Of a stretch of DNA of 64,000 nt, positions 1 through 8,089 are shown one piece after another. A program made the translations under genes and the position numbers. The notes beneath the pieces were generated by a model. That model did not search any database and had not been told where the DNA came from. It saw only the letters and a list, made by a program, of their open reading frames with translations. How positions within the stretch are numbered: the stretch's first letter is position 1; the number at the start of each line of letters is the position of its first letter. Origin of the DNA: Streptomyces sp. NK08204 (lineage in GTDB: Bacteria > Actinomycetota > Actinomycetes > Streptomycetales > Streptomycetaceae); contig NZ_JAINVF010000027.1 in the NCBI RefSeq assembly GCF_020400585.1, positions 34,789 through 98,788 on the forward strand. Direction: 5' to 3'.

Positions 1-222
1 ATCCTGGGCCATGTGCAGCGGGGAGGAACGCCGACGGCGTACGACCGGGTGCTGGCCACGCGTTTCGGCTGGCACGCGGTGGAGGCCGTGCACCGCGGGG
101 AGTTCGGGATGATGACGGCTCTGCGGGGGACCGACATCGTGATGGTGTCGCTGGCGGAGGCGGTGCAGACGCTGAAGACGGTTCCCTCCGAGCGGTACGA
201 CGAAGCGGAGTGCGTCCTGTAG
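1..222 (+). CDS. pfkA: 6-phosphofructokinase, C-terminal fragment (gene runs off the left edge)
   Basis: The reading frame is open from base 1 and encodes the last 73 residues of an ATP- or PPi-dependent 6-phosphofructokinase, the glycolytic enzyme that phosphorylates fructose 6-phosphate. The first residues, LGHVQRGGTPTAYDR, are the conserved C-terminal substrate-binding block of the family, and the end (ERYDEAECVL) is typical of actinobacterial PFKs. The active site lies outside the window, so ATP versus PPi specificity cannot be judged. Streptomyces carry several pfk paralogues and which one this is cannot be decided here. A strong terminator hairpin follows the stop codon. Confidence 0.9.
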   Translation: MLGHVQRGGTPTAYDRVLATRFGWHAVEAVHRGEFGMMTALRGTDIVMVSLAEAVQTLKTVPSERYDEAECVL

Positions 223-240
223 TCCCCCCGGGAACAACCC

Positions 241-268
241 GCCCCCGGTCACAGCCGTGACCGGGGGC
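241..268 (+). terminator. Intrinsic terminator hairpin of the phosphofructokinase gene
   Basis: Perfect 12-bp stem (241-252 with 257-268) and a 4-nt loop, starting 18 nt after the pfk stop codon. The T-tract is weak (TTCTACTCTT), as is common in high-GC actinobacteria. Confidence 0.85.
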
Positions 269-324
269 GGTTCTACTCTTGGGGCGGACAGATTTGCACA
301 ACCCCCACGAATCAGGAGCGCCGC

Positions 325-1275
325 ATGGATCACAGCGGGCACGGCATGACGATGGATCTGCCGCCGTTCACGCTGGGGCGGGGGCTTGAGTGGTCCGCCG
401 ATCCCTTCTTCCTCCTCGCCTGCCTGCTGGGGCTCGGTCTGTACGGGTGGGGGGTCGTGCGGCTGCGGCAGCGCGGGGACGCATGGCCGGCCGGCCGCAC
501 CGTGTCGTACGTCGCCGGCGTGCTGACCATCGGGCTGGTGATGTGCACCAAGCTGAACGACTACGGGATGGTCATGTTCAGCGTGCACATGGTGCAGCAC
601 ATGGTGATCAGCATGCTGTCGCCGATCCTGATCCTCCTGGGCGCCCCGGTCACGCTGGCGCTGCGCGCGCTGCCGGCCGCCGGCAAGGGCCGCAAGGGGC
701 CGCGCGAACTGCTGCTGGCGCTGCTGCACAGCCACTACATGCGGTTCGTCACCCACCCGGGGTTCACGATCCCGATGTTCATCGCGAGCCTGTACGCGCT
801 GTACTTCACCCCACTGTTCGACTTCCTGATGGGCTCGAAGGCCGGGCACGTCGCGATGATGGTGCACTTCCTCGCGGTCGGTGTCGTGTTCTTCTGGCCG
901 ATCATCGGCGTCGACCCCGGTCCGCGCCGGCCGGGTCACCTGATGCGGATGCTGGAGCTGTTCGCCGGCATGCCGTTCCACGCGTTCTTCGGCATCGCGC
1001 TGATGATGGCGTCGACGCCGATGGTGGAGACGTTCAAGAACCCCCCCGCCTCGCTCGGCATCGAGGCCCTGTCCGACCAGAGCGCGGCCGGCGGCATCGC
1101 CTGGGCGTTCAGCGAGGTCCCGTCCGTGCTGGTGCTGATAGCGCTGCTGTTCCAGTGGCACGGCTCCGATCAGCGCCAGGCCAAGCGCAAGGACCGGGCC
1201 GCCGACCGGGACGGCGACAAGGAGCTGGAGGCGTACAACGCCTACCTCGCCTCCCTGAACACGCGCCAGAGCTAG
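325..1275 (+). CDS. CtaG/Caa3-type cytochrome c oxidase assembly-like membrane protein
   Basis: A 316-residue polytopic membrane protein. It starts with a His/Met-rich segment (MDHSGHGM) and has hydrophobic spans across most of its length, including the stretch with the H-M-V-Q-H-M motif near residue 90 and later helices containing MVHFLAVG and FHAFFGIALMM. These are hallmarks of the Caa3_CtaG family, implicated in copper delivery to cytochrome oxidase. The tail after about residue 285 is charged and probably cytoplasmic. The start follows an AGGAG-like site at about 315. The gene stands between two hairpin-prone regions, and a tiny membrane-protein gene follows 94 nt later. Direct copper binding is inferred from the family only. 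Confidence 0.85.
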   Translation: MDHSGHGMTMDLPPFTLGRGLEWSADPFFLLACLLGLGLYGWGVVRLRQRGDAWPAGRTVSYVAGVLTIGLVMCTKLNDYGMVMFSVHMVQHMVISMLSPILILLGAPVTLALRALPAAGKGRKGPRELLLALLHSHYMRFVTHPGFTIPMFIASLYALYFTPLFDFLMGSKAGHVAMMVHFLAVGVVFFWPIIGVDPGPRRPGHLMRMLELFAGMPFHAFFGIALMMASTPMVETFKNPPASLGIEALSDQSAAGGIAWAFSEVPSVLVLIALLFQWHGSDQRQAKRKDRAADRDGDKELEAYNAYLASLNTRQS

Positions 1276-1369
1276 CTCGCGCAAACGCGCCAAAGCCGGC
1301 CGGAGCCGTCCCGTCCGCGCGGGGACCGGGGCACCATGGTGGAGGACGGACCACGAGGAGGGTGTCTTC

Positions 1370-1549
1370 ATGCCCGGTTCCACGCACGGTTCCACGCACG
1401 GTTCCACCAAGGCCATGGGGGCGATGACCGTCGGCGGGCTCGTCGTCGTCACGGCGTACACGGTCACGCTCGGCAGCAACGGCTGGCTGTGGTTCGGGTG
1501 GGCGGTGCTGGGGCTGCTGACCCTTGCGATGATCCTCACCCAGTCGTAA
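1370..1549 (+). CDS. Small membrane protein with N-terminal GSTH repeats, 59 aa
   Basis: An ATG at 1370 preceded by AGGAGG gives a 59-residue protein. It begins with three copies of G-S-T-(H/K) and continues with two hydrophobic segments (about residues 20-34 and 38-56, rich in V, W and L). The nucleotide repeat GGTTCCACGCAC is tandem and nearly perfect. The protein is too short for a catalytic domain and is probably a two-helix membrane protein. It follows the CtaG-like gene on the same strand, so a link to respiratory-chain assembly is possible but unsupported. I do not recognise a family. Confidence 0.6.
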   Translation: MPGSTHGSTHGSTKAMGAMTVGGLVVVTAYTVTLGSNGWLWFGWAVLGLLTLAMILTQS

Positions 1550-1597
1550 AGGCCGCTGGTCAAGGCCGCTGTAGCGGGCAGGGCTTACAGTGCCCGC

Positions 1598-2083
1598 ATG
1601 AGCAGCAGGACCCCCTCGTTCGACGATCTCGACCGGAAGATCATCACCGCGCTGATGGCGAACGCCCGGACCAGCTTCGCCGAGATCGGCGCGGCGATCG
1701 GGCTGTCGTCCACCGCGGTCAAGCGGCGTGTCGACCGCCTCCGGGAGACCGGCGTGATCACGGGGTTCACCGCGACGGTCAAACCCTCCGCGCTCGGCTG
1801 GCGCACGGAGGCGTACGTGGAGGTGTACTGCGAGGGCGCGGCCCCGCCGCGACGGCTTGCGGAGGTCGTGCGCAACCATCCGGAGATCACGGCGGCCATG
1901 ACGGTGACCGGGGGCGCGGATGCCCTGCTGCACGTGCGGGCACGGGACGTGGAGCACTTCGAGGAGGTGCTGGAACGGATCCGCGTCGAACCCTTCATCC
2001 GGAAGACGATCAGCGTGATGGTGCTTTCCCATCTGCTCCCGGAGAGTCCCGAGGCGGGCGCCACCCAGGCTGCTCCCCCGTGA
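1598..2083 (+). CDS. Lrp/AsnC-family transcriptional regulator
   Basis: A 161-residue regulator. Residues 8-60 form the AsnC winged helix-turn-helix (DLDRKIITALMANAR, then SSTAVKRRVDRL as recognition helix). Residues 70-150 form the RAM/Lrp effector-binding domain (EVYCEG and TVTGGADALLHVRARD, the glycine-turn characteristic of the fold). It lies directly upstream of ddaH-rocD on the same strand, and two Lrp-like palindromes lie between. The likely role is control of arginine/dimethylarginine/ornithine catabolism, with an amino acid as co-effector; the ligand is unknown. The C-terminal extension after residue 150 is low-complexity. Confidence 0.9.
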   Translation: MSSRTPSFDDLDRKIITALMANARTSFAEIGAAIGLSSTAVKRRVDRLRETGVITGFTATVKPSALGWRTEAYVEVYCEGAAPPRRLAEVVRNHPEITAAMTVTGGADALLHVRARDVEHFEEVLERIRVEPFIRKTISVMVLSHLLPESPEAGATQAAPP

Positions 2084-2106
2084 TCGGGCTCTCAAACCTC
2101 GACCGG

Positions 2107-2121
2107 CGCATTGATCATGCG
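2107..2121. promoter_or_regulatory. Candidate Lrp operator 1 upstream of ddaH
   Basis: 15-bp palindrome with arms CGCAT / ATGCG and a 5-nt TGATC centre, matching the size of Lrp/AsnC sites. It lies between the Lrp gene and ddaH. The assignment is inferred from position and symmetry. Confidence 0.4.
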
Positions 2122-2146
2122 TCCTGCCTGCGGAGAACGCAGCGAT

Positions 2147-2164
2147 GCTGCGTATGCACGCAGC
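2147..2164. promoter_or_regulatory. Candidate Lrp operator 2 upstream of ddaH
   Basis: 7-bp inverted repeat GCTGCGT / ACGCAGC around ATGC, centred about 42 bp (four helical turns) from the first palindrome and about 90 bp before the ddaH start. Paired, helically phased palindromes suit an Lrp octamer. Confidence 0.4.
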
Positions 2165-2246
2165 TTTGATCGCTTGTCGTCGTCGTCCTCCGATTCCTAC
2201 CGTGGTGCCATCCCCAGTGACACACAGGAACCGGAGGGAACCCTCT

Positions 2247-3059
2247 GTGCCCGACAGTCGTGTGCCGCGCGCTCGGCGCTTTCTCGTCTGCGAACCCAGA
2301 CACTTCGCCGTGCAGTACGCGATCAACCCCTGGATGCACCCCGACATCCCCGTCGACGTGGACCTGGCCCAGGAGCAGTGGCAGGCGCTGATCCGCGCCT
2401 ACCGCGCTCACGGTCACACCGTGGAGACGGTCGATCCGGTCCCGGGCCTGCCCGACATGGTCTTCGCCGCGAACGCGGCGTTCGTGGTCGGCGGCCGGGT
2501 CTTCGGCTCCCTGTTCCACGCGCCGGAGCGGCGCCCCGAGTCGATCCACTACGACACCTGGTTCAAGGCGTCGGGTTACGACGTCCACCGCCCGGAGTCG
2601 GTCTCCGAGGGCGAGGGCGACCTGGTGTGGACGGGCCGGTACGTGCTGGCCGGCACCGGCTTCCGCACCACCCGCGACGCACACCGGGAGGTGCAGGAGT
2701 TCCTCGGCCACCCGGTGATCGGCCTGACGCTGGTCGACCCGCACTTCTACCACCTCGACACGGCGCTGTTCGTCCTCGACGACGACAACATCGCGTACTA
2801 CCCGGAGGCGTTCTCGCCGGGCAGCCGGGAGGTGCTGGAGCGCCTGTACCCGGACGCGGTGCTCGCCACCCGCGACGACGCGATGGCGTTCGGCCTGAAC
2901 TCGGTGTCCGACGGCCGGCACGTCTTCATCGCCCCCCGGGCCGAGGCGCTGGCCGGGCGCCTGGCCGACCACGGTTACGTCCCCGTCCCCGTCGACCTGT
3001 CCGAGTTCCACAAGGCCGGCGGAGGCATCAAGTGCTGCACCCAGGAGATCCGCTCATGA
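2247..3059 (+). CDS. ddaH: Dimethylargininase (N(G),N(G)-dimethylarginine dimethylaminohydrolase)
   Basis: A 270-residue amidinotransferase-fold hydrolase that converts methylated arginines to citrulline and methylamines. Visible family signatures are the N-terminal VCEPRHFAVQYAINPWMHP block, the N-A-A-F segment at DMVFAANAAFVV, the catalytic His region (HFYHLDTALFVLDDD) and the C-terminal catalytic Cys in GGGIKCCTQEIR. I chose the GTG at 2247 because a GGAGGGA ribosome site sits 8 nt upstream and residues beyond it align with the family; an upstream in-frame ATG at 2145 would add 34 unlike residues. The stop overlaps the rocD start by 4 nt, so the two are translationally coupled. Confidence 0.93.
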   Translation: MPDSRVPRARRFLVCEPRHFAVQYAINPWMHPDIPVDVDLAQEQWQALIRAYRAHGHTVETVDPVPGLPDMVFAANAAFVVGGRVFGSLFHAPERRPESIHYDTWFKASGYDVHRPESVSEGEGDLVWTGRYVLAGTGFRTTRDAHREVQEFLGHPVIGLTLVDPHFYHLDTALFVLDDDNIAYYPEAFSPGSREVLERLYPDAVLATRDDAMAFGLNSVSDGRHVFIAPRAEALAGRLADHGYVPVPVDLSEFHKAGGGIKCCTQEIRS

Positions 3060-4282
3060 CCGCGCCCGCCCGCACCCGTTCCTCCGCCGACCTCATCCGG
3101 GCGGAGGAGCCGGTCCTCGCACACAACTACCACCCGCTGCCCGTGGTCGTCGCGCGCGCCGAGGGCACCTGGGTGGAGGATGTGGAGGGCCGCCGCTACC
3201 TCGACATGCTGGCCGGCTACTCCGCGCTCAACTTCGGGCACCGGCACCCGGCACTGATCGAGGCCGCGCACCGCCAGCTCGACCGGCTCACCCTGACCTC
3301 GCGGGCCTTCCACAACGACCGGCTCGCCGAGTTCGCCGAGCGGCTCGCGGAACTGACCGGCCTCGACATGGTGCTGCCGATGAACACCGGCGCCGAGGCG
3401 GTGGAGAGCGGCATCAAGGTGGCCCGCAAGTGGGCGTACGACGTCAAGGGCGTCCCCGCCGACCAGGCGACGATCGTGGTCGCGGCGGAGAACTTCCACG
3501 GCCGTACGACGACGATCGTCAGCTTCTCCACGGACGAGACCGCCCGCACCGGCTTCGGTCCGTTCACCCCCGGCTTCCGGATCGTGCCGTACAACGACCT
3601 GGCCGCGCTGGAGGCGGCGGTCGACGAGACGACGGCGGCGGTGCTGATCGAGCCCATCCAGGGCGAGGCCGGCGTCATCATCCCGGACGACGGCTACCTC
3701 GCCGGGGTCCGGGAGCTGACCCGCCGCAAGGGCTGCCTGTTCATCGCGGACGAGATCCAGTCCGGCCTCGGCCGCACCGGCCGCACCCTCGCCGTCGAGC
3801 ACGAGGACGTCGTCCCGGACGTGCTGCTGCTCGGCAAGGCGCTGGGCGGCGGCATCGTGCCGGTGTCGGCAGTGGTGGGCCGGCGCGAGGTGCTGGGCGT
3901 GCTGCACCCCGGTGAGCACGGCTCCACGTTCGGCGGCAACCCGCTCGCGGCGGCCGTCGGCACGGCGGTGATCGAGCTGCTCGAGACCGGTGAGTTCCAG
4001 CGCCGGGCGGCCGAACTGGGCGAGATCCTGCGGGACGGACTCGCCGAGCTGGTGGGCCGGGGCGTGACCGGCTTCCGCGCGCGCGGCCTGTGGGCGGGCG
4101 TCGACGTCGACCCGGCCCTCGGCACCGGCCGGGAGATCAGCGAGCGCCTGATGCGGGAGGGGATCCTCGTGAAGGACACCCACGGCTCCACGATCCGGCT
4201 GGCACCCCCGCTGACCATCACGGCCGAGGAGCTGCGCTCCGCGCTGGCCGCGCTGGAGAAGGTGCTGGGCCAGGGCGTCTGA
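3056..4282 (+). CDS. rocD: Ornithine--oxo-acid aminotransferase
   Basis: A 408-residue class-III PLP aminotransferase that moves the delta-amino group of ornithine to 2-oxoglutarate, giving glutamate semialdehyde. Seen: the N-terminal block ending in YSALNFGHRHP; NTGAEAVE for PLP phosphate binding; FHGRTTTIVSFSTD; IEPIQGEAG; the PLP-binding Asp in FIADEIQSGLGRTG; the Schiff-base Lys in LLLGKALGGG; and the HGSTFGGNPLA motif. It overlaps ddaH at ATGA, forming a two-gene arginine/ornithine catabolic operon behind the Lrp regulator. A hairpin terminator separates it from the convergent alcohol dehydrogenase gene. Confidence 0.95.
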   Translation: MTAPARTRSSADLIRAEEPVLAHNYHPLPVVVARAEGTWVEDVEGRRYLDMLAGYSALNFGHRHPALIEAAHRQLDRLTLTSRAFHNDRLAEFAERLAELTGLDMVLPMNTGAEAVESGIKVARKWAYDVKGVPADQATIVVAAENFHGRTTTIVSFSTDETARTGFGPFTPGFRIVPYNDLAALEAAVDETTAAVLIEPIQGEAGVIIPDDGYLAGVRELTRRKGCLFIADEIQSGLGRTGRTLAVEHEDVVPDVLLLGKALGGGIVPVSAVVGRREVLGVLHPGEHGSTFGGNPLAAAVGTAVIELLETGEFQRRAAELGEILRDGLAELVGRGVTGFRARGLWAGVDVDPALGTGREISERLMREGILVKDTHGSTIRLAPPLTITAEELRSALAALEKVLGQGV

Positions 4283-4289
4283 CACGATG

Positions 4290-4316
4290 GCGGGGGCCGG
4301 ACGCGCCGGTCCCCGC
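4290..4316. terminator. Bidirectional hairpin between rocD and the alcohol dehydrogenase gene
   Basis: 11-bp stem with one wobble position (4290-4300 with 4306-4316) around a 5-nt loop, in the 133-nt space between two convergent genes. Confidence 0.65.
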
Positions 4317-4415
4317 CTCGCGGCCGGCCCCCCTCACGCCGGGCGGCCTTCTGAGCGGCTCATGGGGGCCGGGCCGAGAATCTCTCGCCGCAGATCCTGG
4401 CCGGCCTGTGAGCGG

Positions 4416-5600
4416 TCAGGGGTTCAGGAGGGTCTTGATCATGCCGTCCTCCTTGGCCTGGAACATGGCGTAGGCCTTCGGCGCGTCCTCCAGCGGCATG
4501 GCATGCGTCTTGAAGGTGTCGACGCCGAGCGGGTCCTCGTCCGTGAGCAGGGGCAGGATGTCGTCCACCCACCGCCAGACGTTCGCCTGGCCCATGCGGA
4601 ACTGGATCTGCTTGTCGAACATCGTCAGCAACGGCATGGGGCTGACCGCTCCGCCGTAGACACCGGACACGGAAATCGTGCCGCCCCTGCGTACGAGGTC
4701 GATGGCCGCGTGCAGGGCGCCGAGCCGGTCCACGCCCGCCTTCTCCATGAGCGGCTGGGCCACGCCGTCGGGGAGGTGCCCCACGAGCCACTGGGCCGCC
4801 TTGGCGATGGTGGCGCCGTGGGCCTCCATACCGACCGCCTCGATGACGGCATCGGTTCCGCGCCCCTCGGTGAGTTCCCGTACGGCCTTGCCCACGTCCT
4901 TGCCGTCACCGCGGATGTCCAGGGTGGTCACGCCGCGTGCTCGGGCGCGTGCCAGGCGTTCGTCCACGAGGTCGATGCCGATGACGAGACGGGCTCCGCG
5001 GTGCTGGGCGATGCGTGTGGCCATGTCACCGATGGGCCCGAGCCCCAGCACGGCCACCGTCCCTCCCGGGGGGATGCCGGCGTACTCGACCGCCTGCCAG
5101 GCGGTGGGCAGCACGTCGGACAGGTACACGTACCGGTCGTCCGGCGTGCCGTGCGGCACCTTGATAGGCAGCCTGTCCCCGAACGGCACGCGCAGGAACT
5201 CCGCCTGGCCGCCCGGCACCTGTCCGTAAAGCTTCGTGTAGCCGAACAGCGAGGCACCCGTGCCGTACTCGTGGACCTGGGTCGTCTCGCACTGCGAGTG
5301 CAGGCCCTGGTCGCACATGAAGCAGTCGCGGCAGCAGACGTTGAACGGGATGACCACACGGTCACCCGGCGCGAGAGTGCGCACCTGCGGCCCGGTCTCC
5401 TCGACGACCCCCATGGGTTCGTGGCCGAGAATGTCACCGGGCTCCAGGAAGGGCCCCAGCAGTTCGTAGAGGTGCAGGTCGGATCCGCAGATGCCGCAGG
5501 ACGTGATCCGCACGACGATGTCGTCCGGCTTCTCGATCTTCGGGTCGGGAACGGTCTCCACCCGTACGTCCCGCTTTCCCTGCCATGTCAGTGCGCGCAT
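4416..5600 (-). CDS. Zinc-dependent alcohol dehydrogenase (formaldehyde dehydrogenase-like MDR)
   Basis: A 394-residue medium-chain dehydrogenase. The catalytic zinc ligands are in CGICGSDLH (Cys35/Cys38) and GHEPMG (His60, Glu61). The structural-zinc Cys cluster is at about residues 89-104 (NVCCRDCFMCDQ..HSQC). The NAD(P) Rossmann motif is GLGPIG. The pattern resembles glutathione-independent formaldehyde dehydrogenases and related Streptomyces dehydrogenases, so an aldehyde or alcohol is the likely substrate; the exact one is not readable. The ATG at 5600 has a good GAGGAG site; the longer open frame upstream lacks one. It is monocistronic. Confidence 0.88.
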   Translation of the reverse strand: MRALTWQGKRDVRVETVPDPKIEKPDDIVVRITSCGICGSDLHLYELLGPFLEPGDILGHEPMGVVEETGPQVRTLAPGDRVVIPFNVCCRDCFMCDQGLHSQCETTQVHEYGTGASLFGYTKLYGQVPGGQAEFLRVPFGDRLPIKVPHGTPDDRYVYLSDVLPTAWQAVEYAGIPPGGTVAVLGLGPIGDMATRIAQHRGARLVIGIDLVDERLARARARGVTTLDIRGDGKDVGKAVRELTEGRGTDAVIEAVGMEAHGATIAKAAQWLVGHLPDGVAQPLMEKAGVDRLGALHAAIDLVRRGGTISVSGVYGGAVSPMPLLTMFDKQIQFRMGQANVWRWVDDILPLLTDEDPLGVDTFKTHAMPLEDAPKAYAMFQAKEDGMIKTLLNP

Positions 5601-5880
5601 CGTCCGGCTCCTCGGTTCGCGGCGTGCCCGGTCGCCCCTTCCCGTCAGGACAGGCCGGTTCCACCACCCCCGAGTCCCCTGCCGCCGCACGTCCGACACC
5701 AGCAGCGGGCTCCGTCCGAGCCGACGCAGCGTCTGCGCCGTGCGGACGCAACGTCTTCAAAATTCCGTACGCCGGTTTGCGGTCGCTGCACTCGTGAAAC
5801 CCGTTCTACGCCGAGGGGACCTCCGACAGCCGTCCAGCACAGCCGGTCCACGTCCCTTCAGGACACGAAGGGCGGAGATC

Positions 5881-6183
5881 ATGAACGCCAAAGGCGCACA
5901 CGGAGACCACGGCCCCCGACGGTCGGGCCGGACGGCTCCTGAGAGCGGCGGCACGGCGGACGTGCCCGCCACCCCGGTCGAAGGCCTGTCCGTGCCGGGG
6001 GACGCCACTCCGGCCCCCGGTGCGACCCCTCCCGCCGAATCCGGGATGTCCGGCCTGGGCGCCCCGGAACGCGAGGCGCTGCGCAGAGGCTGGGCGGTGG
6101 CGCCGCTCATGCTGATCTGGATCGTCGTCCTGCTCGTCGTCATCGGCCTGGTGGCGATGGTGGTGGTGCTGATCACCGGCTGA
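5881..6183 (+). CDS. DUF6480-like small membrane protein, 100 aa
   Basis: A 100-residue protein with a long acidic/proline-rich N-terminus, including the T-P-P-A-E-S-x-M-S motif that I associate with the DUF6480 family, and one C-terminal transmembrane helix (about residues 73-98: APLMLIWIVVLLVVIGLVAM...). The ATG follows GGCGGAGATC. It is probably a tail-anchored membrane protein of unknown function. It converges on the MFS transporter gene with only 12 nt between the stop codons. Confidence 0.65.
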   Translation: MNAKGAHGDHGPRRSGRTAPESGGTADVPATPVEGLSVPGDATPAPGATPPAESGMSGLGAPEREALRRGWAVAPLMLIWIVVLLVVIGLVAMVVVLITG

Positions 6184-6195
6184 GCGGCACGGCTG

Positions 6196-7596
6196 TCAGG
6201 CAGCTGTGCGCAGGGCCTCCCGCCAGCGCACGTCGCCGCCCTGCACGGCGCCCTCCTTCGCCAGCGGCGACACGGGCACCGTGAGCCTGCGCGCCCACAG
6301 GACGCGTCCGGCCGCGATCGTGCCGGCGATGAGCAGACCGCCGGCGACCAGGGTGCCACGCGCTCCGGCCAGCCCCATGAGGAGGCCGAGGGCCGGCGGC
6401 CCGCCGAGGCTCCACACCGTGCCGATGCTGCTCCAGACGCCGAGCACCCGGCCCCGCAGGTGTGCGGGCGGGTCGGTCTGCAGTACCGCCGTACCCGCGG
6501 TGTCGGAGACGGACTCGACGACGGCCATGGGCAGGACGAGCATCAGCAGGACGGCCAGCGACGGCGACAGCCCGGCCACCACCTGGAGCAGCCCGCCCGC
6601 CGCGGCCAGGGTGCCGACGAGCCGGACCGAGGGCCGGCGCATCCGGGCGCCGAGGACCGCACCGAGCGCGCCGCCCACGGCCAGGACGCTGGAGACGGTG
6701 CCGAACGCCCCCGCGCCGCCCGCGAGCGGCCCGGTGACGAGGACGGCCAGGGTGAGTCCGTAGTTGCGGCCGAAGACGGAGCTGATCCCGGTGACGCAGG
6801 CGAGCGCGACCAGCCGGGGCCGGCGCGCGAAGTAGGCGAGCCCCTCGCGCACGGACATGTCGGGCGCGGGCGTGTCGGCGGACACGGCAGGGGTGGCGTC
6901 GGCCGGGGCGCCCTGCGGGAAGGCGCCGGACGCCGGGCGGAGGAACGGTACGACCGAGGCGACGAACAGGAACGACACCCCGTTGGCGAGGTATGCCGCG
7001 GCCGTGCCGAGGAAGCCGACGGTCACGCCGGCCAGAGCGGTGCCGAGGAGCCGGCCGGAGCTGTGCACCAGCGCGCCGACGCCGATGGCCGAGGGAATGT
7101 CCTCCACGGGCACGAGATCGTTGCCCAGCAGGGCACAGGCCGGCCCGTCGACGGTCGCGATGATGCCGGTCACGGCGGCGAGCACGAGCAGGGACGTCAG
7201 ATCGAGCCGGCCGAGCGCCACCAGCACGGCCGTCGCGAGGGCCACCGCGCCGAGCAGGGCCTGACTGACGGCGACCGTCAGCCGACGCGGCCACCGGTCG
7301 ACGGCGGCGCCCCCGAGAAGGCTCATGAGCAGAGCGGGCGCGGCCTGCACGGACATGGACAGGCCGGTTGCGGCGGCCGATCCGGTGATGTGCAGGACGA
7401 GCAGGTTCTGCACCGTGAGCTGCATCCAGGTGCCGACGTTCGACACCAGGTTGGCGACCGACCACCATCGCATGCCGCGATGCCTCAGCGACCGCCAGGG
7501 CGAACGCGAGGGGCTGGTGGACGGCCGGTCGGCCGATTCGGGCGAGGACAGGACAGCGGAAGCAGAGGAAGACACAGTGGCGGCACTCGACAGCAA
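6196..7596 (-). CDS. MFS transporter (EntS/MFS_3-like exporter)
   Basis: About 466 residues with the 12-helix pattern of a major-facilitator exporter. After a Ser-rich cytoplasmic N-terminus, helix 1 follows WRSLRHRGMRWW; the inter-helix A-like motif GGAAVDRWPRR is present; a long loop near residues 230-255 separates the halves; a second half begins near VREGLAYFARRPRLVAL. This layout matches the DHA3/EntS subfamily, which exports siderophores or drugs. The start is uncertain: the longest frame begins with TTG at 7596, an in-frame GTG lies at 7575, and neither has an obvious ribosome site. No regulator gene is adjacent. Confidence 0.85.
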   Translation of the reverse strand: MLSSAATVSSSASAVLSSPESADRPSTSPSRSPWRSLRHRGMRWWSVANLVSNVGTWMQLTVQNLLVLHITGSAAATGLSMSVQAAPALLMSLLGGAAVDRWPRRLTVAVSQALLGAVALATAVLVALGRLDLTSLLVLAAVTGIIATVDGPACALLGNDLVPVEDIPSAIGVGALVHSSGRLLGTALAGVTVGFLGTAAAYLANGVSFLFVASVVPFLRPASGAFPQGAPADATPAVSADTPAPDMSVREGLAYFARRPRLVALACVTGISSVFGRNYGLTLAVLVTGPLAGGAGAFGTVSSVLAVGGALGAVLGARMRRPSVRLVGTLAAAGGLLQVVAGLSPSLAVLLMLVLPMAVVESVSDTAGTAVLQTDPPAHLRGRVLGVWSSIGTVWSLGGPPALGLLMGLAGARGTLVAGGLLIAGTIAAGRVLWARRLTVPVSPLAKEGAVQGGDVRWREALRTAA

Positions 7597-8089
7597 CAGG
7601 AGTCAGCGGCGGACACGGGACCGAGGAGCCCGCGGCGCTGTCGCTGCAGCGTCCACCGAGTCGGTCACGGCTCGACCATCGTGGCAGACCGGACAGCCGA
7701 GCGGCGGGACCGGGCGTCGTCCGGGCCTGCGGACGGCCGCCAAGAGACCTTCTCCCACTGGCACTTGGGGCCTGAGTGTGGTTGCTCACAGGCGTGAGCC
7801 CAGCAGCGTTCGGGAACTGAAGCCGGCACGCCGGCCGGGGCCGCGGCGAAGAGGCAGGAGTTGCGAGCCGATCAGGCGAAGCGGACAGTAAGCATAAACG
7901 TGTGAAACGTACTGGCCTGGGAACACCGTCTCGTACCGTCAGGAAGACGGCGGTCACGAAGGGCGCACCAAGCGCTCCCGCACAGAACGGCTCGGTGACC
8001 TCCCGCTCCCACACGTTCTCCGCGCTCAACGGTGAGCGCCACGTTCCCGGCGTTCGTGCGCCCTCGACGCGAACAAAGGACGTCCCACC
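7597..8089. other. 493-nt divergent intergenic region, no supported gene
   Basis: It separates the leftward MFS gene from the rightward glycan cluster and must hold promoters for both. A slightly AT-richer patch (about 7888-7910, AGTAAGCATAAACGTGTGAA) is the likeliest promoter site. Short open frames on both strands here (for example 7902-8093) have no ribosome site and a composition unlike real genes. Confidence 0.5.
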
